Positions 1 through 9,522 of a stretch of 64,000 nt of DNA are shown piece by piece. This stretch comes from Akkermansiaceae bacterium (lineage in GTDB: Bacteria; Verrucomicrobiota; Verrucomicrobiia; Verrucomicrobiales; Akkermansiaceae). The notes under the pieces were generated by a model. The model saw only the letters and a list, made by a program, of their open reading frames with translations, was not told the origin of the DNA and searched no databases. The stretch's first letter is position 1; the number at the start of each line of letters is the position of its first letter. The position numbers were made by a program, and so were the translations under genes. The stretch is from the NCBI GenBank assembly GCA_029253285.1, contig JAQWZU010000029.1, forward strand, positions 32,854 to 96,853, written 5' to 3'.

Positions 1-600
1 GGCTTCCCACCATTCGTTTTGGGTTCTGAGGTAAAGCGGCACGGGGAGGGCGTCGAGGACCTCATTGGCGACGAGAACGCCGATTTTAGCCTGAATGTCC
101 TTTGGATTCGATGTGATGGTGGCTCGCTCACCGAGGCGATCCTGCAAAAAGAGACATCTTTGGGGAAGCGGTTCGCTAATTACGTAGTGGATAGCTTTGG
201 CAAACTGCGGATCAAGAGCGGGGAGGTAATCGAGGATATCGAGGGCCAGAGCTCCGTCGTGGGCTCCTATTTCTACGATGGTAAAGGAATCGGGCGAGCC
301 GTTGGCGGTCCAGAATTTGTGAAAACGTCGCGCGAGGAGCTGACCGAAGACCGGACCAACGGAAATGCTGGTCATAAAATCGCCCTCCTTGGAGGCCGTG
401 GGCGTCTCTGGTCGGGAATAGTAGCCGTGGGTTGGGTGATAGAGGCATTCTGCCATGTAATCATGAAAGGAAGTGGGGCCGTTATTTGAGATTCGCGTAA
501 TGAGCTCATTGGCCAAGTCAGAGATTGCCCCGGAGCCGGATCGGGGATAAGGAAATGCCTGTTGCAGGCCCACTAGGTTGGCTGTTATGCGAAAGCTCAT
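1..600 (-). CDS. MidA-family SAM-dependent methyltransferase, N-terminal part (runs off window)
   Basis: The minus strand encodes 200 residues that continue past the left edge. The family signature is clear: GPTSFHDYMAECLYHPTHGY near residue 45, then GDFMTSISVGPVFGQ, the SAM-binding stretch IVEIGAHDGALALDIL, and VLVANEVLDALPV near the cut end. These match MidA/NDUFAF7 (DUF185) class I methyltransferases; the mitochondrial member methylates an arginine of a complex I subunit, but the bacterial substrate is not known. The only ATG is at 600, which would overlap the divergent PBP gene by 14 bases. The family usually starts about 16 residues before the GPxSF motif, so a TTG near 516 is also possible. 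The product is cytoplasmic; no signal peptide is seen. Confidence 0.85.
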   Translation of the reverse strand, partial: MSFRITANLVGLQQAFPYPRSGSGAISDLANELITRISNNGPTSFHDYMAECLYHPTHGYYSRPETPTASKEGDFMTSISVGPVFGQLLARRFHKFWTANGSPDSFTIVEIGAHDGALALDILDYLPALDPQFAKAIHYVISEPLPQRCLFLQDRLGERATITSNPKDIQAKIGVLVANEVLDALPVPLYLRTQNEWWEA

Positions 601-3061
601 GTTTGGACGAAGGAAAAAGATGAAAAAGCGCAGCTTGTTCAAGCGCAAGGGCTTTTGGATTTTTACGATTATCTGCCTGACGACAGTGGGGATCGGGAGC
701 TATTATGTCGATAAGGAGTTACAGCCCTATCGTGACATCGCTCAGGAATACGACCTCGCGCTGATTCCCGTGGTGGAGCAGCCGAGTTTTATTTTGGACC
801 GTAAAGGACGCGAGCTTGGCCGGATTTTTGTTCAGAACAGACACAATATTCCGTTGGAGGAAGTTCCTCCGGTTTTTGTAAACGCAGTGTTGGCCCAGGA
901 GGACCAGCGGTTTTACGACCATGCGGGCGTGGATTGGGTGGGTGTGGGCCGTGCGGCATACTTGAATTACAAGAGTGGACGCCGGACCCAGGGGGCGGGA
1001 ACGCTTACAATGCAGTTGGCTCGAAATGCCTTCAACCTTCTCAATGAGGCAGAAGACAGGGGGTGGTCGGGATACGAGCGTAAGATTATTGAAGCCTTTC
1101 TGGCGCTGAGGATTGAGGAAGATCTCCATTTGCAACTGGAAGGTGAGTTTCCTGATTTTCTGGAGCGAAAGAAGAAGGTGAAGGAGCAGATTGCCGAGTA
1201 TTATCTCAACCGCGTCCCTTTTGGGGCGGGATTTTACGGGGTGAGATCTGCGGCTCTGGGTTATTTTGGAAAAGAGCCGGTTGACCTGGAAGCTCACGAA
1301 TGTGCGTCCATTGTCGCTTGTTTGAAGAACCCTTCAAAAATGAACCCTCTGAAATTTCCCGAGGTTAATCGTAAGAACAGGGATCATGTGCTTCGTCGAA
1401 TGGCCCAAGAGGGAATGATCACCGACGCGGATCGGGATCGGCTGATTGCCCTTCCAGTCACGCCGAATCCGAATCCGATTCGACGAGGTAAATCACATTT
1501 GTATGAGTTGATTGCCAAGCAGGCAAACCAATTGGTGGGGGAAGAAGCGCTTTCGCAAGGCGGCTATATCATTCGCACGACTATTGATTTGGCCTACCAG
1601 AACAAGGTTGAAGAATCCCTCAGGGCTCAATTGGAAGAAGCCGAGAGCAGGCCGGGATACCAGCACCAGACGTATCAAGATTTTGATCCGGGGATCAAAA
1701 AGAGCCCGGATTATATACAGGGATCTGCGTTGATGGTGGATCACACGACCGGAGAGGTTTTGGTTCACGTGGGAGGGCGGGATTATGCTCATTCGCAATA
1801 TGATTTTGTGGAGCTTGGACGGCGGCCACTGGGAACGGCTCTCTTCCCTTTTATCTACGCGGCAGCATTTGAAAACGGTTTGAACCCAGCGAGCCAACTA
1901 TTGGACGAGCAGTTGAATGCCCGTCAGTTGATGGTTGGAGGAATGGAAGGTGTCGTTGGTGAGTGGGGGATGGAGGTTCGTGAGCCGCATTACGAAGGAG
2001 AGATTACCGCACGAAGGGGACTGAATGCCTCGAAAATTTCCGCAACCGTTGGAATGGGAATTAAATTGGGACTAGAGAAGGTTGTCGGAATGGCCAAGGA
2101 TTTTGGAATCGATATTTCGAGGGAGAAGTTGCTGAACAGACTTCTTGTTGGCTGGGATCTCGTGAGTTTGCCGGAGGTTGTTATGGCTTATACTACGTTT
2201 CCTAGAGGAGGCTCCCGCGTGGCAAAGACTTATTACATTTTGTCGATTCAGGATGGAAATGGAGAGTCGCGGTATCGGTCGGATCTATCCTCGCTTGAGA
2301 GTGAGCCGAGTTGCTCCGAGGCAACAGCATTTCAGGTTCACTCGATCCTAAACGATGTCATGAAGACTGGTAACCTTGCCAGTGTTTCCGATGAACTCAC
2401 TGATGCCCCATTCTCAGGTGGTGGTAAGTCAGGGACTCCCTACGGATTTAGTGATGCCTGGATGGTAGGATACAATAGCCGGATTACCTGCGGGGTCTGG
2501 ATGGGATTTTATAAGGGAAGCCGTACGCCGATTCATGGCGAGGCATTTGCCAAGGAACTTGCGTTCCCAGTTTGGAAAGAAGCGATGAATGCGGCCTATT
2601 CCGATTTCCGGGGCGGGGAGATTGCCCAACCCGCGTCTGTCGTGCGTCTTCCGACATGCCGGGTGTCGGGGATGAAGCCGACACGTTATTGCAGCGAAGC
2701 AGTGGAGGATCCGGAGACCGGAGAATTGACGTTCCGCTCCACCAGCTATCCGGAATATTTTCACAAAGGTAGAGATCATGGGATCTGTGCCATTCACGGA
2801 AGTGGAGTGAACCCCGAAGAATTGGCTTCAATTCCGACCCGTCGTGAGGCCTTGGCGATGATCCCAATTAAGCCCCAGGCGCCATTTTTATTGGGGTTCG
2901 ACCCATACCAAAGTGAAACTCCAACTTTGGATCCGGAGGTGCAAAGTGATGAAGATTACGTGGGAGCTGAGAATTTGTTTATCGTCAGAGATAGGGTGAG
3001 AGGAGAACGTGAAGCCTTGCTGCGACTCCCTAAGCCGTCGCGATTTGAACTTAAAAAATAG
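587..3061 (+). CDS. Class A penicillin-binding protein with intact glycosyltransferase and degenerate transpeptidase
   Basis: The 824-residue protein has a basic N-terminus, one membrane segment (about residues 22-42), a GT51 peptidoglycan glycosyltransferase domain and a C-terminal transpeptidase-like domain. GT51 motifs are present: EDQRFYDHAG with the presumed catalytic Glu105, then QGAGTLTMQLARN. In the transpeptidase domain the SxxK motif of relatives (G-S-S-F-K-P-F) reads G-T-A-L-F-P-F, so the acylated Ser becomes Thr417 and the Lys becomes Phe420. SxN reads SKI; only the third motif (GKSGT) survives. The protein should polymerise glycan strands but probably cannot cross-link or bind penicillin covalently. 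The ATG at 587 has AGG nine bases upstream; a TTG at 578 is the alternative. It heads a plus-strand cluster with the next three genes. Confidence 0.92.
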   Translation: MRKLMFGRRKKMKKRSLFKRKGFWIFTIICLTTVGIGSYYVDKELQPYRDIAQEYDLALIPVVEQPSFILDRKGRELGRIFVQNRHNIPLEEVPPVFVNAVLAQEDQRFYDHAGVDWVGVGRAAYLNYKSGRRTQGAGTLTMQLARNAFNLLNEAEDRGWSGYERKIIEAFLALRIEEDLHLQLEGEFPDFLERKKKVKEQIAEYYLNRVPFGAGFYGVRSAALGYFGKEPVDLEAHECASIVACLKNPSKMNPLKFPEVNRKNRDHVLRRMAQEGMITDADRDRLIALPVTPNPNPIRRGKSHLYELIAKQANQLVGEEALSQGGYIIRTTIDLAYQNKVEESLRAQLEEAESRPGYQHQTYQDFDPGIKKSPDYIQGSALMVDHTTGEVLVHVGGRDYAHSQYDFVELGRRPLGTALFPFIYAAAFENGLNPASQLLDEQLNARQLMVGGMEGVVGEWGMEVREPHYEGEITARRGLNASKISATVGMGIKLGLEKVVGMAKDFGIDISREKLLNRLLVGWDLVSLPEVVMAYTTFPRGGSRVAKTYYILSIQDGNGESRYRSDLSSLESEPSCSEATAFQVHSILNDVMKTGNLASVSDELTDAPFSGGGKSGTPYGFSDAWMVGYNSRITCGVWMGFYKGSRTPIHGEAFAKELAFPVWKEAMNAAYSDFRGGEIAQPASVVRLPTCRVSGMKPTRYCSEAVEDPETGELTFRSTSYPEYFHKGRDHGICAIHGSGVNPEELASIPTRREALAMIPIKPQAPFLLGFDPYQSETPTLDPEVQSDEDYVGAENLFIVRDRVRGEREALLRLPKPSRFELKK

Positions 3062-3072
3062 AACCAGAAACT

Positions 3073-4314
3073 GTGTCTGCTAGTAGTGATTCTGAGAAAA
3101 CCGCGGCGCGTTGGATGCCTTTTCAATGCCCAACTTGTTTTGCCTTATTTCGTTTACAGAAAGGAAACGCGGGAAGGCGGGGGCATTGCCCTCAGTGTCA
3201 CGTGGTTCTGACTGTGCCCGTCTTCGGGAAGGAGTATGCTTCTTTCCAGGGGCAAAAGAAAACCGCATCTGAGGCAAAAACCATCGCGCTGGCTCGGGTT
3301 GAAGATCCGGAGGAAGTTAAATCTTGGAAGGATAGCCCTAGTCAGAGGAAGAGAAAATATATCGGAGAGTCCGATGAGGTGCTCAATTGGGAAGAAGCCA
3401 AAAGTGAGGAGGAGAAACCATATTCATGGATGGTGGCGTGTAGCTGCGCTTTGATGGTGGCGGTTTTATCGGCGGTTGGGATCTATCTGGTAAAGAATGC
3501 CCCCAGTAAAAAAGGATGGTCCACATCTGTTGTGATTGGTGATGCAGCGAGTGCAGCGGCATTGGAAAAAAGCTTAATACTCCCTGAGAATACAAGCTAC
3601 CTGAATGAGGAGGGTGTTGATGTTACCAAGAAGAAAGTCGAGGAGTATGAAAAATTTGATGTGGTGAAGATTGAAAATGCCGTGAAGAAATTCATGACAT
3701 CAGGTAGCATCCAGGAGCGTCTTGCATTTACTAGGGATCCGGAGCGAGTGAAGCCATTGATGGAGAAATATTATGGTAATGAGGAGTTTGAGCCGGAGGG
3801 GTTCGAAGAACTCAATCGGGGTCAAATCAGATATCGTGGTAATTTTTTCACTTCGTTCGTCAGGATTGGAGATTTCTCTTCCGGGGCAATTGCGGTCGAG
3901 CGTTTTGAAGATGGCGATGACTTTTCCTATCGGGTGGATTGGGAAAGTTGGGTGGGATATTGTGAGATGTCGGCAGAGGATCTGATTAGAGCGAAGCCTA
4001 CGGAACCAAAATTGCTGAGAATCCTACTTCGTCAGGGTTCTTATTATAACTACGGGTTTAGCGATGAGCGGGTCTGGGCGGCCTACCGGTTGGGTTTCAG
4101 AAACAGCGATCGCGCTTTGTTGGCCTATGTTCGCCGGGACTCAAAGGAGGGAGAGATTCTTGCTGAGTTATTCCGGGATTCGAAGGAATTGCTTTACACT
4201 TTGAAAATTCGCTACCCTGAGAATGCCCGTTCAGGCGATCAAGTGGAGATTGTCGAGCTATTGGAGCAGGGGTGGATTGAAAATTTGCAAGAAGTAGAAA
4301 AGAAAGATGAGTGA
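3073..4314 (+). CDS. Zinc-ribbon membrane protein of unknown function
   Basis: The gene begins with GTG 11 bases after the PBP stop and encodes 413 residues. Residues 19-45 hold two CPxC pairs (CPTC and CPQC) about 20 residues apart, a typical zinc ribbon of the MJ0042/FluMu-Com kind. A charged linker follows, then one membrane segment around residues 118-140 (SWMVACSCALMVAVLSAVGI). The remaining 270 residues are probably periplasmic and match no family I recognise. The next gene overlaps its end by eight bases, so translation is likely coupled. Its place between a PBP and a conserved unknown suggests an envelope role, but this rests on context only. Confidence 0.8.
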   Translation: MSASSDSEKTAARWMPFQCPTCFALFRLQKGNAGRRGHCPQCHVVLTVPVFGKEYASFQGQKKTASEAKTIALARVEDPEEVKSWKDSPSQRKRKYIGESDEVLNWEEAKSEEEKPYSWMVACSCALMVAVLSAVGIYLVKNAPSKKGWSTSVVIGDAASAAALEKSLILPENTSYLNEEGVDVTKKKVEEYEKFDVVKIENAVKKFMTSGSIQERLAFTRDPERVKPLMEKYYGNEEFEPEGFEELNRGQIRYRGNFFTSFVRIGDFSSGAIAVERFEDGDDFSYRVDWESWVGYCEMSAEDLIRAKPTEPKLLRILLRQGSYYNYGFSDERVWAAYRLGFRNSDRALLAYVRRDSKEGEILAELFRDSKELLYTLKIRYPENARSGDQVEIVELLEQGWIENLQEVEKKDE

Positions 4315-5695
4315 TTTACCAAGGTCGTCTTATGATAAAGCGCTGGCCATAAATCTGGATCCATCGATCTACGGGACCTTTGCTGAAATTGGCGCAGGTC
4401 AGGAAGTCGCCAATTGGTTCTTCCGCGCTTCAGCAAGTGCTGGAACGGTGGCAAAAACGATTTCGGCCTATGATATGAAAATTAGCGACGCCCTCTACGG
4501 TAAAGGCGAGCGTTACGTTTCCAAGAGTCGTGTCGTGGATATGGTCAACTACGAGTATGAATTGCTTGAGGAGCGCCTCGGCGAATCACGTGGGAGTGAG
4601 TCGCGCTTTTTTTCATTTGCCAACACCGTAAGGGCGCGTGGCTATCAGGACTCCGGCGAATGTCATGGATGGTTGGCGGTTCGGTTTCAGGAGCAACTCT
4701 TCAAGGAATCGGGAACGATTCTCCTGCATGTGCGATTACTGGATGAGGAGAATGTCGACCAAATGGAGGCCCTGGGGATTCTCGGAGTGAATCTGATTTG
4801 GGCCGCTTATCATCATAGCAGGGATTTGAGCGCGTTTGTTTCCTCATTGATCGATTTTCTGTCGGTGGAACGGGTTGAAATCGATATGCTGACTTTTTCG
4901 GGTGCACCATTTGCGATGGTTGATAACCGGATTTGTGCCCTCGAGTTGGTAAGGCAGGGGGTGACTCCTGCTACGGTTTTCATGCCTGATGGCGAGGTTG
5001 TTCAGGCGGCCGAGGCGTTTTATAAAACTCCCTTGCTTCTATTGAGGGGAAGTTTTCTACCGGTTACCAAATTGCATCTGGATATGTTGACGCAGGCCGG
5101 GGAGGTTTTTCCCAGTGAAGGAGTTTCCGAAAACGCTCGGCCCTGCCGCGAAGTTTGTGAGGTTTCATTGAGCAATCTCTTGCGGGATGGTGAGGTTGAT
5201 TTGGTGTCTTTCCTGGACCGTGCGAATACTCTGCAGGCCTTGGGGAAGGTTGTGATGATTTCCAATGCTCCCGAGTTCCATCGGGTTGCCGCGATGCTAC
5301 GGCTCTATACTCGTGAGCCGGTGGGGATGGTTCTGTCAATTGGGCTTCTTAATGAACTCTTCAAAGAGAAGTGGTCAGAAAATCTTGCGGGAGGGATTTT
5401 GGAGTCGTTTGGAAGATTGTTTAAAACCGGGATCGCGCTATTGGTTTATCCTTGGCGAAATCGAAATGGGGGTGAGTTGGTGACGGCTGATAATTTTAGA
5501 GCCCCCGAGGGATTGAGGCACTTGTATCAGCATTTTTTTGAGAATGGGATGATTCAGAGTATCGCATGTGGAAACGAGGAACTATTGGAAATGACAGGGA
5601 GGCAGATCATGGCAAATGCCTCTGATGGTAAAGAATGGAAAAAGTGGGTTCCTGAAGAAGCCCGGGCATTGGTGGAATCCCACGCACACGTTTAA
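4307..5695 (+). CDS. Conserved protein of unknown function (462 aa)
   Basis: The start overlaps the preceding stop by eight bases (ATGAGTGA). The protein has no signal peptide or membrane segment and looks cytoplasmic. It opens with the strongly conserved YDKALAINLDPSIYGTFAEI and AGQEVANWFFRASASAGTVA blocks, followed by AKTISAYDMKISDALYG. I recognise this as a widespread bacterial family (cyanobacteria, proteobacteria, Verrucomicrobia) whose database names conflict and seem unreliable; I do not know its reaction. Other conserved stretches are GECHGWLAVRFQ and ALGILGVNLIWAAYHH. The length fits full-size relatives. It sits four bases before the antiporter gene. Confidence 0.85.
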   Translation: MSDLPRSSYDKALAINLDPSIYGTFAEIGAGQEVANWFFRASASAGTVAKTISAYDMKISDALYGKGERYVSKSRVVDMVNYEYELLEERLGESRGSESRFFSFANTVRARGYQDSGECHGWLAVRFQEQLFKESGTILLHVRLLDEENVDQMEALGILGVNLIWAAYHHSRDLSAFVSSLIDFLSVERVEIDMLTFSGAPFAMVDNRICALELVRQGVTPATVFMPDGEVVQAAEAFYKTPLLLLRGSFLPVTKLHLDMLTQAGEVFPSEGVSENARPCREVCEVSLSNLLRDGEVDLVSFLDRANTLQALGKVVMISNAPEFHRVAAMLRLYTREPVGMVLSIGLLNELFKEKWSENLAGGILESFGRLFKTGIALLVYPWRNRNGGELVTADNFRAPEGLRHLYQHFFENGMIQSIACGNEELLEMTGRQIMANASDGKEWKKWVPEEARALVESHAHV

Positions 5696-5699
5696 GATC

Positions 5700-6953
5700 A
5701 TGCATTTACTGGATACTTCGGCCATATTGCTCACACTCGCGGCTGTTTTTGGATACATTAATCATCGTGTATTCAAGCTTCCGAACAGTATCGGGATTCT
5801 TCTCCTGGGATTGGTATTGAGCGCTCTTCTTCTTTTGTTTGGTAACTTCTGGCCCGCGCTGCGGGATAATGCCGATTCGTTTGTCACTCAGATCGACTTC
5901 AACGAAACGGTGATGCAGGTCATGTTGAGCTTTCTGCTGTTTGCCGGGGCGCTGCACGTGAATCTAAATGATTTGAAAAACCAGAAGTATGTCGTGGCTA
6001 TTTTAGCCAGCGTTGGCCTGCTTGTTTCCACTCTTCTGGTTGGAAGTGTGGCATTCTTTGTTTTCAAATGGACCGGGTTGAATGTGCCGTTTCTATGGTG
6101 TCTTGTTTTTGGTTCGTTGATCTCGCCGACCGATCCGGTTGCGGTGCTTGGAATTCTCAAGAAAGTAGGTGTTTCAAAATCGATTGAAACCAAGATCACC
6201 GGAGAGTCTTTGTTTAACGACGGAGTCGGAGTTGTCGTCTATATCGCCTTGATTGGCTTTGCTGTTGGAGGTGGGGACCGGGGTGCGATGGACGTGGGAC
6301 TTCTTTTTATAGAAGAGGTCGGAGGTGGTTTGTTACTGGGTGGCCTGCTCGGATATGTTGCCTACCGCATGTTGAAATCCATTGATAATTATCAGGTGGA
6401 GATTCTAATTACCCTAGCTTTGGTGACGGGGGGATATCAACTTGCTAGCTATTTTCATTTTAGCGGTCCATTGGCCATGGTAGTGGCGGGTCTGATGATT
6501 GGGAACCATGGTCGGGAGTTGGCGATGAGCGAGACTACAAGGCATCATCTTGACCTCTTTTGGGAGTTGATCGATGAGATGCTTAACGCGGTGTTGTTCC
6601 TCTTGATCGGACTGGAAATCTTTGTGCTGAGTTGGAATTCCTCGGCATTGTTTGCAGGAATCATTTTGATCGGAGTCGTACTTGGCTCAAGAATGGTTGC
6701 GGTTTCTTTGCCTGTGATTGTCTTGAAGCGCTCTCGGGAGTTTTCACCGGGAATCATTCGGATCCTAACCTGGGGCGGGCTTCGGGGAGGGATCTCCGTG
6801 GCTCTGGCTCTCGCTCTTCCCAAGGAGGGGATTGAAGATGGGGTTAGGCAGGCCATTCTAATGGCGACCTATATCGTGGTCATTTTCTCGATTGCGGTTC
6901 AAGGACTCACCCTGAAGCCAGTGATTCTTCGCGCAATGGGCAAAGACGGCTAG
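5700..6953 (+). CDS. CPA1-family Na+(K+)/H+ antiporter
   Basis: The 417-residue integral membrane protein has about 11-12 hydrophobic helices. It carries CPA1 hallmarks: SPTDPVAVLGILKKVGVS in the core, the GESLFNDGVGVV block with the Asn-Asp ion-binding pair, and TWGGLRGGISVALALALP near the C-terminus. It should exchange external or internal Na+ (or K+) for protons across the inner membrane. The ATG at 5700 lies four bases after the preceding stop; upstream in-frame codons only extend into the preceding gene. There is no long regulatory C-terminal tail. It ends a four-gene plus-strand cluster and meets the convergent TPR gene with a five-base gap. Confidence 0.92.
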   Translation: MHLLDTSAILLTLAAVFGYINHRVFKLPNSIGILLLGLVLSALLLLFGNFWPALRDNADSFVTQIDFNETVMQVMLSFLLFAGALHVNLNDLKNQKYVVAILASVGLLVSTLLVGSVAFFVFKWTGLNVPFLWCLVFGSLISPTDPVAVLGILKKVGVSKSIETKITGESLFNDGVGVVVYIALIGFAVGGGDRGAMDVGLLFIEEVGGGLLLGGLLGYVAYRMLKSIDNYQVEILITLALVTGGYQLASYFHFSGPLAMVVAGLMIGNHGRELAMSETTRHHLDLFWELIDEMLNAVLFLLIGLEIFVLSWNSSALFAGIILIGVVLGSRMVAVSLPVIVLKRSREFSPGIIRILTWGGLRGGISVALALALPKEGIEDGVRQAILMATYIVVIFSIAVQGLTLKPVILRAMGKDG

Positions 6954-6958
6954 TTAGC

Positions 6959-9385
6959 CTACTTTTCGCCTTCCTTTTCAGGTTGCTTGATTTCGATAGG
7001 ATCACCTTTCCAATTTGGGAACCCCTGCTTGAGTTGCAGACGGTATTGGGCAGCTTTTCCTTCTTCTCCCAGAAGTCTGGCAGACTGGGCTGCGCCGGCG
7101 AGGGCCCTTGGTTTGATGAGTGGATCATCGAGAACCATTTGAATTGTTTTTTGGTAGTCTCGCAGGGCTTGCTCAGGCCGGTTTTGGCGCAGGGCAACTT
7201 CCGCTTTGACCAGATGGAGCCCGACGAGATGCGGCCCCCTCACATCAATGGCGAGAGCCTTGTTGGTGGTCTCGATGGCCTCGTCGTATTTTGCCAGTCC
7301 GATCTGAGAGAGCGCAAGATCGAGCATGGCATCCGCCTCCCATCGTTTTTCCTGTTTGAGGCCGAGAATGAGCGTCCCGGTTTTCAGAGCTGCGGCAAAA
7401 TTATTGCTTTCGTTTTGAGCCTTTGCCAAGGTTCGCCAAACTCCGGATTTTGTTTTGGTCGGATTTTCGGGATCTGTCGATTTCTCTAAATATGTGACGG
7501 CCCCTTTAACATTTCCTTCGTGAAAGAGTTGGACGCCGAGCCAGGAAAGAATGTGGGGTGGGATTTCCTTGCCGGGGGCGTCTTGGAGGACTCTCTGGAT
7601 GGCTTTATGGAGGGCTTTGGAATCACGCTGTGCAAAGGCGGAGAGAACGAGAATATTTCCTACCGGCTCACTGTAGAATTCTGGCGCAAGATCACGGGCT
7701 TTTTCAAGGTAGGGAGCCACATCATCAAGTTCATTTTCCTTGTAGAGTCCCCATCCAATCCAATAGTTGGCATTTGCGATAGTGTTCTTGGCGATGTCCG
7801 GAAAATCTTCAAGGAGCTGACGATAACGCTCAACCATGATGCGATATTTCTTTTCTTTCCTGAGAACTCTTGCGCTGCCCTGATAGGCAAATGCGGCCAG
7901 AATGGGTTCAGGTCTCATTGCGATGAGTTCTTCGAAGTCCCTAAGCGCTGAAATTTCATCTCCCAGAGCCAAGATAGCTTCGGCTCGTTTGCCGAGGATC
8001 TCCGCTTTGCGAGAATCATCAGGGAAGTCAGCGAGAAAGCGGGTGTAGCTTCGGTTGGCTCCGTTGAAATCACCGAATTCGCTGAGGCACCAGCCGCGCT
8101 TGTAGAGAAGATCGGCCCGGTATTCTTTTTTGATTAGGTTTGACTCGACCAAGTTAAAGGTTTCCCCGGCTAATTCGAAATCGCCGGCTTGGTAGAGCGT
8201 CTCGGCCTTAAGGAAATTTGCCATGTGAAGGCGCGGGTCGTGCGGGTTTTTGTTGGCGTATAGTTCAAAGAAAATGTCGACTCTTTCGGAGAGACCATTG
8301 TGTTTGAGCAGATAATCACATTCAAGACAGAGGTAGGCGGACTCGAATGCCAGTTCGGTGTTGGGGAGGTTGCGGTCAACCCTCCTGAAGGCTGCCCGGG
8401 CTTGTTGATATTTCTTAAGCGCGAGAAAGGCACGCCCCGCTCTCATGGAACGGCGTGCCTCGACTTTTCCTTTGGCGCCATAGTCGCCCATTGAATAGAG
8501 CTTGACGACTTCCTGATAGTCTTCTTTGTCGAGGGAAGCCTTCATGAGCGCGGTTTGAGCCAGCGCTTTGTTGGTTCCCAGACTGATTCGTTGTTCGTTT
8601 GTCAGGGATGGATCGTTCGTACGGATCTTCAAGACGGCATGAAGGTTTTTAGCGGCTTCGTCGCTGAGGCCAAGTTCGGCCGAAGCCAAGCCAACGTAGA
8701 ACATGGCTTGGGAGCGATAGGTGCTTTTAATGGCTTCCTTGGTGAGAGGCTTGAGGAGTTTGATAGAGCGTTCCAGTTGTTCATCCAGATAATATTGGTA
8801 GCCGAGCATGAAAACAGCCCACTCTTGGTGAGGGTGTTTGGGTTCAGCGATGATGGTTTTAAGGACTTCAACGACTTCTTTGGTGTGATTAATTTTGAGG
8901 AGACATTGAACTCGTTTGGTCAGGGCGCTGAAGCGAAGATCCCGGTTCGTGACATGTAGGGCGGCGACACCGAAATATTTGGCTGCTTCCGCCCAGTTCT
9001 CTTCGATGTAAAAGAGGTAGGCAAGTTGCCGGGCGGCGTTGCCTACCCATTGACCTTTGAGGTGTCGGTTGATGACGGCCCGGTAGTTGGCTTTAGCCTG
9101 ATCGAGTTGGCCGAGGGTTTGCAGGGCATGGCCGAGATGAAAGCGGGCGAGGGGGGCGTGCTGGGATTGGGGAAATTGGGCGAGGAAGTTTTCGTAGAGC
9201 CCGACAACGTGCTGTGAGTACTTTGCTTTCTCAAAGCGGTCCTGAACTTCCTGCCCGTGGGTATAATATTTTTCGGCGTCGGCAAAGAGGCGGTCTTCGT
9301 CCCGGTATTGCGCGGTGGTTGGCATCGCGAAGCTGCAGAAGAAAAGCAGCGTCAGAACATATCTGGGGGTGAGAAAGCGAATCAT
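6959..9385 (-). CDS. Secreted or periplasmic TPR-repeat protein (808 aa)
   Basis: The predicted start MIRFLTPRYVLTLLFFCSF gives a signal peptide that ends near TTAQ; an in-frame ATG at 9412 would add nine residues and hide the signal. The rest is almost entirely tetratricopeptide repeats: many 34-residue helix pairs with patterns such as LGHALQTLGQLDQAKANYRA, ALLYKRGW-like and ALAIDVRGPHLVGL. Such proteins act as scaffolds for assemblies at the outer membrane or periplasm; the partner is not visible here. No enzymatic domain is seen. The gene converges on the antiporter and diverges from the small Dabb protein. Confidence 0.85.
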   Translation of the reverse strand: MIRFLTPRYVLTLLFFCSFAMPTTAQYRDEDRLFADAEKYYTHGQEVQDRFEKAKYSQHVVGLYENFLAQFPQSQHAPLARFHLGHALQTLGQLDQAKANYRAVINRHLKGQWVGNAARQLAYLFYIEENWAEAAKYFGVAALHVTNRDLRFSALTKRVQCLLKINHTKEVVEVLKTIIAEPKHPHQEWAVFMLGYQYYLDEQLERSIKLLKPLTKEAIKSTYRSQAMFYVGLASAELGLSDEAAKNLHAVLKIRTNDPSLTNEQRISLGTNKALAQTALMKASLDKEDYQEVVKLYSMGDYGAKGKVEARRSMRAGRAFLALKKYQQARAAFRRVDRNLPNTELAFESAYLCLECDYLLKHNGLSERVDIFFELYANKNPHDPRLHMANFLKAETLYQAGDFELAGETFNLVESNLIKKEYRADLLYKRGWCLSEFGDFNGANRSYTRFLADFPDDSRKAEILGKRAEAILALGDEISALRDFEELIAMRPEPILAAFAYQGSARVLRKEKKYRIMVERYRQLLEDFPDIAKNTIANANYWIGWGLYKENELDDVAPYLEKARDLAPEFYSEPVGNILVLSAFAQRDSKALHKAIQRVLQDAPGKEIPPHILSWLGVQLFHEGNVKGAVTYLEKSTDPENPTKTKSGVWRTLAKAQNESNNFAAALKTGTLILGLKQEKRWEADAMLDLALSQIGLAKYDEAIETTNKALAIDVRGPHLVGLHLVKAEVALRQNRPEQALRDYQKTIQMVLDDPLIKPRALAGAAQSARLLGEEGKAAQYRLQLKQGFPNWKGDPIEIKQPEKEGEK

Positions 9386-9522
9386 GGAAACCGGGATTGT
9401 ACCAATGGTCATATTGAGAGCGGCACCGATGCCAGAAATTGGCATGTCTTTCCCTGAAAATCAACCTTTGCAATCGAGGTTGCGGGCTTGCTCATCGGGG
9501 AGATTCGGCATATCGCATTGTT

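Noticed and set aside
19..489. Plus-strand frame at the left edge
   Set aside because: The opposite strand encodes a convincing MidA-family protein over the same bases.
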